From Flectonema sp. DT1601 (lineage: Eukaryota > Euglenozoa > Diplonemea > Diplonemida > Diplonemidae): 64,000 nt of DNA. The notes below the pieces were generated by a model. That model had not been told where the DNA came from, searched no databases, and worked only from the letters and a program-made list of their open reading frames with translations. The stretch covers positions 1,050,823 to 1,114,822 of the forward strand of contig OZ025807.1 in the NCBI GenBank assembly GCA_964019425.1, read 5' to 3'. Positions 53,724 through 64,000 of this stretch are shown piece by piece (the stretch's first letter is position 1; the number at the start of each line of letters is the position of its first letter). A program made the translations under genes and the position numbers.

Positions 53724-55710
53724 ACAATATTCATTAAAGGAAAGGAAGGGATGGGATGACGGACTATGGAATCAAGTCGACATATTTTTACAGCATGAGC
53801 CCCTGTGAGGAAAATTATCCCAGTGGAAAGATTCTTACTGTGCTGGTGCTTTCAATTTAAAAAAAAAAAAACTGCAAAACGATATCAGTTCTTCAGTCAA
53901 GATTACTAATCACTTCATTATAGCTTACAAGGCGGGTGGAAAACATAGTTGATCTTGTTAAGGAAAACATTATGTATGATGTTGTTGATGACTCTTTTTT
54001 ATATTTACAGTAGATATCAATGCTACTTAGTATTTAGTGGGAAAAGTTTTAACAATTCAACACTGCTGGGGAAGGAAATGATTACTTTTTTTTTTTTTAA
54101 ATAGCTCGATCCACAATACTTATTTCCAATCAATCTTAGCAGGTTTTGATAATCACACATGCTTATTTGTTTCCTGTACTAAGAAATGTTATTAACAGAG
54201 AAACACTTATAAACCCATCGTATGCAGAAGTTGGTGAGACACAAGCTACAAAAACAAATATCTATTATTTAATAAGAGAGGGTAGTTGAGAACAACACAG
54301 GTTATATTTTTTTCCCAAGAAGAGTTAAAGAAGTTAGTCTTCTTCTTCATTTTTAGAAGTGATTCCTGCAGAACCTCGCGCATTTTCTCCCTTACTGGGC
54401 TGGCAGCACATACCTTAAACAACATTGCTTGTGCCCCATCCTGGATCGCTGCTTCGTTAGGAGGAGTGACGTTACTTTGAACGTACGATGAATATGTGCC
54501 TCTGACGCAGCGATTCTACAAAGTGAATTGCAGAACTGCGTAAGATGGGAGCAACTTCCACACCAATTTCCCCCCAGAAGATTGCAGCATCCTTCTTCTC
54601 ACATGGGCTTTCTTCTTCTCCGCCGTTGTTGTAGACAACCAACTACATGGGTGGTGCTGAATCCATGTCTTGTCAGCCACTCCACAAAGTACAGCTGCAC
54701 CCTCTTCTGCTGACTTACCCACTGCAGCGCCCTCAAGACAATCAGATCGTCAAACTGAAGTTTGTGTTAAGGAATTCAAGTACTTGTTAATTTTGATACT
54801 TTTGTTTTGCTGTCATTTAAGTGAGGTAAAGAAATCCATCCAACAGCATGCAAAAAAAACAGCTCGCGGCCAACAAGAAGTCGATCGAGTAACTTTAATA
54901 AGATTTAAGAGTAAAAAGAAAGGGGTAAGTGTGTGGCGACGCCTTCAGTTCTCACTTCGTGTTTAAAACTAACACGGCAAGAACGCGATGAAGGCAACAC
55001 AATACAAAAAATGTTTAAAAAGTGATCATTCATTAATTAATGGAACTGAATTATTTATTACAAAATGTTGAGCATGAAAACAGCAAAAGCCGATTTGGGA
55101 CTGAAAAATGCCAAAAGAAGGGGATTTGTGTTATTAACTGGGTTGTATGAAATAGTGCAAAAAAAAAAAAAAATACAAACACAACCCAACACAACACAAC
55201 ACAACATTTAAAATCAAAAAGAAAGATACAAAAAGTGTCATACTGGAGTCGATCCCCTCAACGGAATCAATCCGGCATTGTGTCACTCAGGTACAGGTCG
55301 TTGTACCCATGGTGACTTGGTTAAGTGTGTATGTGTGTTTGTGGGTATGTGTGTGTGTTGTGTGTGTTTTGTTTGCTGGAGTTGTTGTGTGTGTGTTATT
55401 AAACATTGTGTAAAAGAAAATACAACCAAGGAACCCTTTGCCATAATAAGTCAGTAAGTTATTCGGATCACATGTATTAAATTGAAAACACAAACGGTTT
55501 TCCATTGATTCTCAAGGACACAAAATACATTCTGAAAAAATAATAAAAGACATGCCGAAAAGCAAGTCTCGTTGAAAGTGTAACAACAAAAAGTTGCAAA
55601 AAAATATATATTATTAACACAAACTTTTGCTTATTCTTGATTGTTTTCTCTTTTGCGGTATTTATGCGACTAGAACCGCTGGTGTGTAAGTAGAGAAGAC
55701 AAAAAGAAAG
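53724..55710. other. Intergenic region with a duplicated fragment
   Basis: About 2 kb, no convincing gene. Contains part of an 88-nt repeat (54818-54905), a (CAACA)n tract near 55180-55205, and GTGT runs near 55325-55400. The plus frame 54670-54966 (ATG, Ser/Ala-rich start, hydrophobic middle) overlaps the repeat and could be a small gene or an exon, unsupported. Confidence 0.45.
54818..54905. repeat. 88-nt dispersed repeat, copy 1
   Basis: GTGAGGTAAAGAAATCCATC through GAGTAACTTTAATAAG recurs at 59583-59668 with only two or three differences, same orientation. The core reads KKSIQQHAKK in one frame, so it may derive from a coding exon. Confidence 0.75.
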
Positions 55711-56083
55711 CAAAGCAAAGCAAAGCAAAGCAAAGCAAAGCAAAGCAAAGCAAAGCAAAGCAAAGCAAAGCAAAGCAAAGCAAAGCAAAGCAAAGCAAAG
55801 CAAAGCAAAGCAAAGCAAAGCAAAGCAAAGCAAAGCAAAGCAAAGCAAAGCAAAGCAAAGCAAAGCAAAGCAAAGCAAAGCAAAGCAAAGCAAAGCAAAG
55901 CAAAGCAAAGCAAAGCAAAGCAAAGCAAAGCAAAGCAAAGCAAAGCAAAGCAAAGCAAAGCAAAGCAAAGCAAAGCAAAGCAAAGCAAAGCAAAGCAAAG
56001 CAAAGCAAAGCAAAGCAAAGCAAAGCAAAGCAAAGCAAAGCAAAGCAAAGCAAAGCAAAGCAAAGCAAAGCAAAGCAAAGCAA
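55711..56083. repeat. Pentanucleotide microsatellite (CAAAG)n
   Basis: About 74 uninterrupted copies of CAAAG over ~370 nt. The unit has no stop in several frames, so long meaningless frames appear on the minus strand. Its perfection suggests recent expansion or assembly smoothing. Confidence 0.95.
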
Positions 56084-56628
56084 GCAGCTGAGTGTGTGAA
56101 GTGAAGGAGAGCTCCCCAGTCGTTGTTGTCGTCAATTACAAGTTCGAAGGAGTCAATCAGTCAGTCGTATTCAAAACAAATTGAACACACAGACAGAAGG
56201 GAGAGGAGAATGATGTGAGGCTGTGGTTGCCTGTTTGGGACCAGGATTACCTGAATTGTGGAAATCACGTCTCCAAAAAATACAAAAGTTTAAAGTGATT
56301 AGACTGATTACAAAATAAAAGAATTGGTCCAAAGGAACGAACCAAGGAATGAGATTTTCAATAAAAACGCCATTCCAAAAATCTCACAAAAGAACAGAAC
56401 AAAAAATCGGTTGGTTATTACAGGTTACAAAAAAATAAAAGAAAAGAAAAGAAAAGAATTAATTAATTAACTTATTAAGGATCTTATCCTCTACACCACA
56501 CAGAATAATTGTTTTTTGTTGATATAACATAATAAACATAAAAAAATGGCATGATAAAAAAACAAAGCGCATGCGTAAGGAAACTTTAGAATATTTTGAA
56601 TAATCGAAAGAAGACCGCACTACTGGGC
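56084..56628. other. Intergenic spacer
   Basis: About 545 nt of AT-rich DNA between the CAAAG array and the low-complexity gene; an (AAAAG)n tract at 56440-56457. Nothing else recognised. Confidence 0.5.
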
Positions 56629-57437
56629 TCACAAGCAGAACGACACTCTCTTGCACAGCATTTTCTCTGCTTCCCAGAAATTGCAGTCGGCCGACCGAAG
56701 CGCTCTTGCCGCACGTGAAAGTGCGTGTGGCGACTTGCTGCGTCCAGCAAGGATGCGAGCAGCGTAGTGATGCTGTGGTGGCAGAATCACGCTCAGGTTT
56801 CCATCATCGACAGCAGAAGGGATGCATGAACGAGGCAGCACAACTTCAATTTTAACTTTACCCTTGTCATCCTCTACTTTTTCTTGTTCCGTTACTTTTT
56901 CTTTTTTCGTTTCTTTCAACTCTCGACTGCTGCGCAACTAATGAAACACTACTGGAAGACGAAGGAATCGAAGAAGAGACCGTTCGCTTCTTTCGACCAG
57001 ACAATGATTTCTTCGGAAGTGAAACGATGCCTGTCTGCTTGGAAGACTTCTGCAAAGCAAATTTAGGTTTGTCATTCTCCTTCTTCTTGTCCTTCTTTGC
57101 TACCACTTTCTCCTTCCGCGTCTTCTTCTGTTTCTTCATCTTCATCGGCATCAATAAAGCTGCATTGCCAACAATCGACTTGGAATTAGTAATTTTCCCT
57201 GCTGATTTTGGTATTGTTGTTGTCCTTCATGTCGTTGCTGTTGTTGCAGTCGGGGAAGATCCCATGATCGTTGTTTCGATTATAGTTTTAGATGTCTTTG
57301 CTATTCCTGTTTCAGTTGCTGCTGCAGTTGCCACTGATGCTGATGTTACCGTTGCTGGTTCGGTTGTTGTTGTTTCTTTTTCAGTTAATACTGCAGCTGA
57401 TGTTGCTGATTCAGTTGCTGCAGTTGATGCTGATGCT

Positions 57438-58422
57438 GATGGTGATGGTGATGGTGATGGTGATGGTGATGGTGATGGTGATGATGATGGTGATGGTGAT
57501 GGTGATGGTGATGGTGATGGTGATGGTGATGGTGATGGTGATGGTGATGGTGATGGTGATGGTGATGGTGATGGTGATGGTGATGGTGATGGTGATGGTG
57601 ATGGTGATGGTGATGGTGATGGTGATGGTGATGGTGATGGTGATGGTGATGGTGATGGTGATGGTGATGGTGATGGTGATGGTGATGGTGATGGTGATGG
57701 TGATGGTGATGGTGATGGTGATGGTGATGGTGATGGTGATGGTGATGGTGATGGTGATGGTGATGGTGATGGTGATGGTGATGGTGATGGTGATGGTGAT
57801 GGTGATGGTGATGGTGATGGTGATGGTGATGGTGATGGTGATGGTGATGGTGATGGTGATGGTGATGGTGATGGTGATGGTGATGGTGATGGTGATGGTG
57901 ATGGTGATGGTGATGGTGATGGTGATGGTGATGGTGATGGTGATGGTGATGGTGATGGTGATGGTGATGGTGATGGTGATGGTGATGGTGATGGTGATGG
58001 TGATGGTGATGGTGATGGTGATGGTGATGGTGATGGTGATGGTGATGGTGATGGTGATGGTGATGGTGATGGTGATGGTGATGGTGATGGTGATGGTGAT
58101 GGTGATGGTGATGGTGATGGTGATGGTGATGGTGATGGTGATGGTGATGGTGATGGTGATGGTGATGGTGATGGTGATGGTGATGGTGATGGTGATGGTG
58201 ATGGTGATGGTGATGGTGATGGTGATGGTGATGGTGATGGTGATGGTGATGGTGATGGTGATGGTGATGGTGATGGTGATGGTGATGGTGATGGTGATGG
58301 TGATGGTGATGGTGATGGTGATGGTGATGGTGATGGTGATGGTGATGGTGATGGTGATGGTGATGGTGATGGTGATGGTGATGGTGATGGTGATGGTGAT
58401 GGTGATGGTGATGGTGATGGTG
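57438..58422. repeat. Hexanucleotide array (GATGGT)n
   Basis: About 164 units over ~985 nt, with one variant unit (GATGAT) near 57480. It encodes (Ser-Pro)n on the minus strand, Gly-Asp or Met-Val repeats on the plus strand. Every frame is open, so its long plus-strand frames are artefacts. Confidence 0.95.
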
Positions 58423-58464
58423 ATGCTAATGTTGCTGCTGCTGGTTCGGTTGTTGCTTTTTCTG

Positions 58465-59085
58465 TTTCAGTTGCTGCTGATACTGATTCAGTTGCAGCTG
58501 AAACTGATGTTGCTGATTCAGTTGCTGCTGATACTGATTCAGTTGCTGCTGATACTGATTCAGTTGCTGCTGATACTGATTCAGTTGCAGCTGAAACTGA
58601 TGTTGCTGATTCAGTTGCTGCTGATACTGATTCAGTTGCAGCTGAAACTGATGTTGCTGATTCAGTTGCTGCTGATACTGATTCAGTTGCTGCTGATACT
58701 GATTCAGTTGCTGCTGATACTGATTCAGTTGCTGCTGATACTGATTCAGTTGCTGCTGATACTGATTCAGTTGCTGCTGATACTGATTCAGTTGCAGCTG
58801 AAACTGATGTTGCTGATTCAGTTGCTGCTGATACTGATTCAGTTGCAGCTGAAACTGATGTTGCTGATTCAGTTGCTGCTGATACTGATTCAGTTGCTGC
58901 TGATACTGATTCAGTTGCTGCTGATACTGATTCAGTTGCTGCTGATACTGATTCAGTTGCTGCTGATACTGATTCAGTTGCTGCTGATACTGATTCAGTT
59001 GCTGCTGATACTGATTCAGTTGCTGCTGATACTGATTCAGTTGCAGCTGAAACTGATGTTGCTGATTCAGTTGCTGCTGCAGTTG
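58465..59085. repeat. 21-bp minisatellite
   Basis: Repeats of the 21-nt unit CAGTTGCTGCTGATACTGATT, with a longer variant inserting CAGCTGAAACTGATGTTGCTG at irregular intervals. Encodes ATESVSA units on the minus strand. Adjacent to the hexanucleotide array within one gene. Confidence 0.9.
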
Positions 59086-59582
59086 ATGCTGATGCTGATG
59101 CTGATGTTGTTGCTGTCGCTGTCGCTGTCGCTGTCGCTGGTTCGGTTGTTGCTCCCCATTCTTCTTCATCGACATCCGAATCTGAATCGAAATCCAGATC
59201 GTCGTCGTCTCCCATGATCCCGTCCCAATGCCAACTGCAGAGGAACTGATCCAGCTGCTCATCTTCCAACCAAATACACCAGTTGGTTTTCCTCTCAGGG
59301 TCGGGAGTTACCTTCACTTCCCACTGTACCAACTTGCCGTCTACTGTTGCATCAAAGCAGGCACTCGAGGAAATGGTTGTGATTGACATGATTTTTTATT
59401 TAGCGATGGAAGCTGGATGAAAGAATAATAAATGACTTGAGTGAATTCAACTAGAAACGAAAAACCTTGTTTTGCACAATAATCAACCCATTCCATCTAT
59501 TTCATAAACACCTTCTCTCTCTTTCTCTCTCACATACCTCCCATTACAACCACCACAAAACCCCATAAGCCTGTATATGTGA

Positions 59583-59668
59583 AAGTGAGGTAAAGAAATC
59601 CATCCAACAGCATGCAGAAAAAACAGCTCGCGACCAACAAGAAGTCGATCGAGTAACTTTAATAAGGC
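59583..59668. repeat. 88-nt dispersed repeat, copy 2
   Basis: Matches 54818-54905, same orientation, differing at e.g. GCATGCAGAAAAAAC and GCTCGCGACC. It lies about 195 nt upstream (minus sense) of the low-complexity gene start. Confidence 0.75.
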
Positions 59669-59730
59669 TTTCATTATAAAATGCTGAACCTGTATAATAC
59701 AATAATCTGAACAACATCAACAAACGTTTT

Positions 59731-59906
59731 GAGGCACATCAATTATTAGGAAAGTGGAACCCTTTTTTTGTATTTTTTTTTATTTATTTTCACAGGGAGG
59801 TTCCCCTGCTATTTATTTATTTTTTTTGTTATCATTATTATTTTTATTTTTGGTTGTTTTTTTTTATTTATGTATTTGTTTGTTTGTTTGTTTTTTTGAT
59901 TAGCGG
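59731..59906. repeat. Dispersed T-rich repeat, copy 3
   Basis: Matches the T-rich half of copy 1 (22676-22853), including CACAGGGAGGTTCCCCTGC and the TTTG tract, but lacks the downstream GCGAAGCCCC half. Confidence 0.8.
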
Positions 59907-61577
59907 GGAGTGGAACCCCTTTTTTTATTTTTTTTTATTTTTTTGAAGATTACACAGGGAAGTTTCCCCCATGTTACTTACTTTATTTTTATTTTTTTTT
60001 ATTTTTTTAAGAAAAACACTTTATTCCTTGCCTCATTGCCATCACTTCACTTCCTTCTTTATCCTGTACTCGAAAAGAGAAAAACGAGGATAAACGGTTG
60101 AAGGAAAAAAGAGATGGAATTAAAATTAAAATAAAAATAAAAATAAAAAGGACCCAACACACTTTCACAGATTCAGATATTCTTTTGGAAACTAAAAATT
60201 GCAATGCTTCAACTGGGGAGGTTGGTGTAATGATAATGCAAGGCTACAATTAAAAAAGAAAAGGAAGGGTATTGCTGAAGAAGATTAAAAATGAGGGAGT
60301 TGGTTGTATGCACCCGAAGCTGTCCAAGACAACGGTAAAATAAACAAAAAAATAAAACACTTTTACAACGATCTCTATCTTCAACGGAGATCGCTCAAAA
60401 CACATTTATTTACTTCTCAAAAACTAACAATCAAATATTCGATATAAACTGAACTGATGAAAATAAAATAAAAACTAAAAAAAAAAAATAAAAAACAGAA
60501 CTCAAAACAAGGACATAAGCCTAAAAAAAGGATTAATCGCCTCTCCTTCAACCACTCCGAAAACGGAGGAAACGAAGAACGAGAAGCCAGATGGTGATTT
60601 CCCTCCAACCTAACACTTCAACATTCATGAGAAGACATGAAGAAGAAGAAGACAAGGAAGGAGAGAGAGCATGTGTTTTTGTGTGTTGTGTTGTGTTGTG
60701 TACTACAATGTTAACAATAACAACAACAAACCACAAGAAAGAAAAAAAAAAGGAAAAAGGAAAAGAATAGTGTAAATTAATATTCAACGGAAAGGGAAGA
60801 AAACAAAGCAAACACCCACAGAAGCAGGGAATACACATGTTTTCAAGAAAAACCCATCATTTTCATCATCATCACATTTATCATTTTCCTCATACCCCTC
60901 CGCGACTTCGCAGAGGAATTGAGGGAAGAACGATGATGATGATAATAAATAATGGGAACACACATTCAACAAATTATTATCAACTAATTAGACCCACTGC
61001 TCTAAACCCAACAAGCAGCAGTCTTGAATTCGGACCGTGCAGAAGCAGATGAAACCAAGCAAAGCAGACATGACCAACAGGATACATGAAATCACAAAAA
61101 GAGTACAACTGTGCTAACAGCAGACCCAAATAAATATAATCGACTCCCATCTCTCATCTCCAAAATGAGATGGAATCGAATCCGTCTGCGGAATACACAA
61201 CACTGACAGGTTGGCTCCTCTCAGTTGTTGTGACACATCACACAAACAGAAGCCAAAATGAAAGAATCAAATTGAAGAAAAGAAAAAGGTCGCTGCCACA
61301 GCTTAGGTTTCATCTCCTTTTCCCAAAATATAAAACAGAAACAAAACCTCCCGCAACACGGGGGCAAAAGGGAACACGGTCATTTCTTTCTGACCACCAC
61401 AAAACTAATCAAGACAGGACCAACAGTCACTGGACTGATTAGAATGAAGAAGAAAGAAAGCAAAAGGAATTCATTTTATTTTATTTTACTTAATTTGCAT
61501 TTTGGAATCCAACACAAGGACACCCAAAAAAAAAAAAAAAAAAAAGGATAAATAAACATCCTAAAAACCAAAAATAA

Positions 61578-61613
<36 letters not shown>

Positions 61614-62206
61614 AGAAAAGGAAACATACAACCTCCTCCAACAAAACAAATCTTTCCACAGACACACCAACCGACGGAAAATCGGACAATTTCCTTTCTT
61701 TCCAACCTTACGAGAAAAAAACATATACAACCACCCAATTAAGAAAAGTGAAGCATTGCGTGTAAAAACTAAAATGAATATCAAGGTAAACTCTCCGTGC
61801 AAGTATATTCCCCCCTCCACCCTAATGAGATTAAAACGGTGAGTTGAGTGTGAAAAGTTACTCAACGATGAGGAAAGGGAAGAAGGGTTTCTACTTGCGA
61901 GTGTGTTGAAAAAAAGACAAAAAGAAAAAAAAGAAAAGGCAAGACACTAATATTCATTCAGCGACTGTACACCTGAAAAAGGAGGGGTAGAGATTGGGAT
62001 GTGCGAAATTGAGAAAAAACATGAAGAATGGTCGGTGAAGTTATTTTCTTTTTTAACTATTTTTTTTATTATTATTATTTTTTTTTTTATTTGGGTAAAG
62101 GGGTCTTTCCTACACAAATAGTTTCAGAACTAACCATTCATTACAAAATCCAAAATGGCTGTAAACCGTCCAGTTCGATCCTGGGTGAGGGCATTTTTTT
62201 TTTTTC

Positions 62207-62259
<53 letters not shown>

Positions 62260-62335
62260 CATCTAATAATTATAATTAATCTATCATTCTTACATTTCTT
62301 TACAGCCTTCGCTTTAACTCGCAACAATATCTAAC

Positions 62336-64000
62336 ATGCCTGTCCCTGTTCAGAGTCTTTCTGTTGGACAAGTGTTTGACACTAGGGAAAAGTTTGAGAT
62401 ACACCTGCTGGAGATTTCCCACCAGAGTGGGCACAGTTTCGCAAGGGGAAAAAGGGACCGGACGTACATGAATTTTACGTGTCCGGTGGATGCCTGCCAG
62501 TGGGCAGTAAAAACAAAGATGGACCAAGGGAACTGTCGTGTGTGGCATGTGGAAGAGCACACTTGTTCACCTGGAGCAGCGAAGCAAGTAACCTACGGGT
62601 TATGCAAGTTCGTAGCCAACCGGGTAGAGCAGAAGGTTAGGACAAAGCCTATGCTTTATCCGAGCGAAGTTGCCAAAGATCTTACAACTTTCAGTTCCGT
62701 CGATGTCTCGACACACATCATCACCAAGGCGCTAAGGAACACACGCCAGAAGGTTCTTGGCAGTCAGGGTGATCAATTCGGGTTGATAGCTGCTTTTCTA
62801 CAGAATTTGAAATCCGTCAACCCTGCAATGTCATACGACATAGTCAAGACACAAAGCACCTTCACAAGAGCGTTTTGGTGTTTTTTGGATGGTAGGGCAT
62901 TTCCGACTCTCTCTCCGATAATCCACAGCGACGCTTGCCACCTGTCAGGCGCATTCCGTGGTACCCTGTACATCACGGTTGGGATGGATGCTGAGAGACA
63001 CATTTTCCCTTTGTGTTTCTCAACAAGCAATGTGTCGGAGAACAAGGACGGGTGGGCATACCACCATTCTCAGATGGCTGCTCACTTCGGCAAGTCGCTG
63101 GAGAGGGCAGTCTTGTTCTCAGACAGACAAAAGGGATTGGAAGGCGACACCACCCTTGAAAACAAAATTCTCCACCATGCCTGCTGTCTCAACCACCTTG
63201 TTGACAACGTTGCGAATAGCACGCAGCTGCCAAAGGGTTCGGCCTCCACCATAATGTGGCAGATAGCCAAAGCCAAGTCGCAGAAGGAAGCCGTGAAGCT
63301 GTTGGACAGCATTGTCAGTAAACCCGCCACCGTTTACATCAAGAAAACACAGCTTTCTCGGTGGTCAGATGCGTACTGGCCAAAAGGTGTTCCAAGGTTT
63401 AATACCTACACCTCCAACGCAGTTGAGTGCGTTAATTCGATTTTTCGGGAAGCTCGCAAGGGAAGCCTGCTGACTCTCATCCAGGACACCCGCAGATGGA
63501 CTACAGACACGCTCGCTAAGCGACAGGGTCTGCTTGCTGCAACTCTACCGCCAGAATCCCCAGTACCCTCTGTGGAAAAGCATATACGGGAGCAGGCAGC
63601 AGACGCTTCGCTGTGGGAAGTAACACAACTGAGCAAGCGGTTGTGGGAGCTACGACAGTCCCTAGCGAGCAAAACAGTTCGATTGATTGATGGTTGTTTG
63701 ACATGTAATTGCTACGACTTCCGTAAGAGCAACCTTCCTTGTGCACACACGACGAAGGTACTAATGCACCTTGGTTTGGACACCTTGACTGATCCCGCTG
63801 CCTGTCTGCCTTTCTTGCGTGTCAAGAGTTTCAGACGTTTCTACAGCATGCAAGTGCTACCTGAAACTGCGGAACTTGGAGACCTGATCCCTGATGATAC
63901 CTTGCCTCCTGTTGTGAAGCCGAGCGTAGGTCGCCGTCCGCATCTCCGCATTAGGAAAAAGAGTGAAACGTCAACAGTGACATGCAGCAATTGCAACACC
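62336..64000 (+). CDS. Mutator-like (MULE) transposase, 3' end beyond window
   Basis: An uninterrupted frame of 555 codons from ATG 62336 to the window edge. The N-terminal zinc-binding-like region has a Cys/His pattern (FTCPVDACQW, then HVEEHTC), as in FLYWCH/WRKY-GCM1-type MULE domains. The DDE core: first Asp in SDACHLSG (~196), second in LFSDRQKGL (~260), Glu in NAVECVNSIFREARK (~361). A SWIM zinc finger at ~452-470: CNCYDFRKSNLPCAH (CxCx9CxH). The C-terminus starts a further Cys motif (CSNCN) at the edge. All catalytic residues are present, so this copy may be functional. A pyrimidine tract and TTTACAG lie 31 nt upstream of the ATG. Related to the dead copy at 20859-21929. Confidence 0.88.
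   Translation, partial: MPVPVQSLSVGQVFDTREKFEIHLLEISHQSGHSFARGKRDRTYMNFTCPVDACQWAVKTKMDQGNCRVWHVEEHTCSPGAAKQVTYGLCKFVANRVEQKVRTKPMLYPSEVAKDLTTFSSVDVSTHIITKALRNTRQKVLGSQGDQFGLIAAFLQNLKSVNPAMSYDIVKTQSTFTRAFWCFLDGRAFPTLSPIIHSDACHLSGAFRGTLYITVGMDAERHIFPLCFSTSNVSENKDGWAYHHSQMAAHFGKSLERAVLFSDRQKGLEGDTTLENKILHHACCLNHLVDNVANSTQLPKGSASTIMWQIAKAKSQKEAVKLLDSIVSKPATVYIKKTQLSRWSDAYWPKGVPRFNTYTSNAVECVNSIFREARKGSLLTLIQDTRRWTTDTLAKRQGLLAATLPPESPVPSVEKHIREQAADASLWEVTQLSKRLWELRQSLASKTVRLIDGCLTCNCYDFRKSNLPCAHTTKVLMHLGLDTLTDPAACLPFLRVKSFRRFYSMQVLPETAELGDLIPDDTLPPVVKPSVGRRPHLRIRKKSETSTVTCSNCNT

Larger units (their letters stand above)
56629..59389 (-). pseudogene. Low-complexity Ser-Pro / ATESVSA repeat gene, probably broken
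   Basis: The minus strand is taken as coding because only there does the unique N-terminus look like protein (residues 1-80: VDGKLVQWEVKVTPDPERKT, CIWLEDEQLDQF, then an acidic run). It is followed by ~27 copies of a 7-residue ATESVSA-type unit (~105-310) and ~164 Ser-Pro dipeptides (~322-650). The frame stops at TGA (57227-57229) but the same frame stays open beyond it through a Lys-rich segment to about 56867. A second frame (56937-56629, ending in a more ordered segment ARILAGRSKSPHALSR) is needed for the natural end. So one TGA plus one frameshift, in an A-rich stretch, break the gene. Undetected introns or assembly error are alternatives. Function unknown. Confidence 0.5.
59390..62335. 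other. Repeat- and homopolymer-rich intergenic region
   Basis: Includes the second copies of two dispersed repeats (59583-59668 and 59731-59906), a related degenerate tract at 59907-60005, A-runs at 61530-61545 and 61578-61610, and a long T-run at 62210-62260. Short frames here follow the homopolymers. T-rich sequence ending TTTACAG at 62299-62305 is a plausible acceptor for the MULE transcript. Confidence 0.5.

Noticed and set aside
55477..56135. Minus-strand Leu/Cys/Phe/Ala repeat frames over the CAAAG array
   Set aside because: They are direct translations of a microsatellite with no unique coding flank.
57027..59249. Plus-strand 740-codon frame through the tandem arrays
   Set aside because: All frames are open across a 6-nt unit without stops; the minus strand carries the only non-repetitive sequence with protein character at both ends.

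Overview
The window is nuclear DNA from a eukaryote, most likely a euglenozoan that keeps ordinary cis-spliced introns (a diplonemid-like lineage is my best guess; the species is not determinable here). The strongest clue is the cytochrome c gene at 44386-44712. Its haem-binding site reads AGQCH with a single cysteine, a state known from Euglenozoa, whereas other mitochondrial cytochromes c use CxxCH. Host introns are short (58-172 nt for all but three), mostly begin GTATGT/GTACGT and end ACAG. Many start codons lie just downstream of a pyrimidine-rich tract plus AG, which fits spliced-leader trans-splicing. A retrotransposon of the trypanosomatid VIPER type (tyrosine recombinase, split direct repeats) agrees with this placement.

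Layout. 1-19.4 kb is a plus-strand cluster: PIP kinase with a C-terminal F-box, a two-exon unknown, a five-exon secreted/membrane protein, a helical-repeat protein, a probable mitochondrial protein, two tandem copies of an unrecognised small Cys/Lys-rich protein, an RCC1-like propeller and a cyclic-nucleotide-gated-type K+ channel. Two introns in this cluster exceed 1 kb, and each is swollen by a dead transposon (a VIPER-like ORF1 remnant; a piggyBac remnant).

20-30 kb is a transposon nest. It holds a truncated Mutator-like element, an apparently complete 5.1-kb VIPER-like element (A1-ORFs-B1-A2-B2), a solo terminal repeat in opposite orientation forming a ~443-bp inverted pair, remnants of a second VIPER-like family, and copies of a T-rich dispersed repeat. 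Each terminal A repeat carries a degenerate tRNA-Cys-like unit with A box, B box and T5.

31-59.4 kb is a minus-strand cluster: aspartyl-tRNA synthetase, a GH78-type secreted glycosidase, a small coiled-coil protein, a seven-exon PH-like/PDZ/metacaspase/PH-like protein, tRNA-dihydrouridine synthase 1, cytochrome c, a three-exon 2021-residue HSP70-like/PDZ/disordered protein, and a low-complexity Ser-Pro repeat gene that looks broken. The two gene clusters therefore converge on the transposon nest, reminiscent of kinetoplastid directional gene clusters.

59.4-64 kb is repeat- and homopolymer-rich intergenic DNA, followed by a second Mutator-like transposase that runs off the window end. Exon joins were worked out by hand from splice consensus and reading-frame continuity; no database search was possible.
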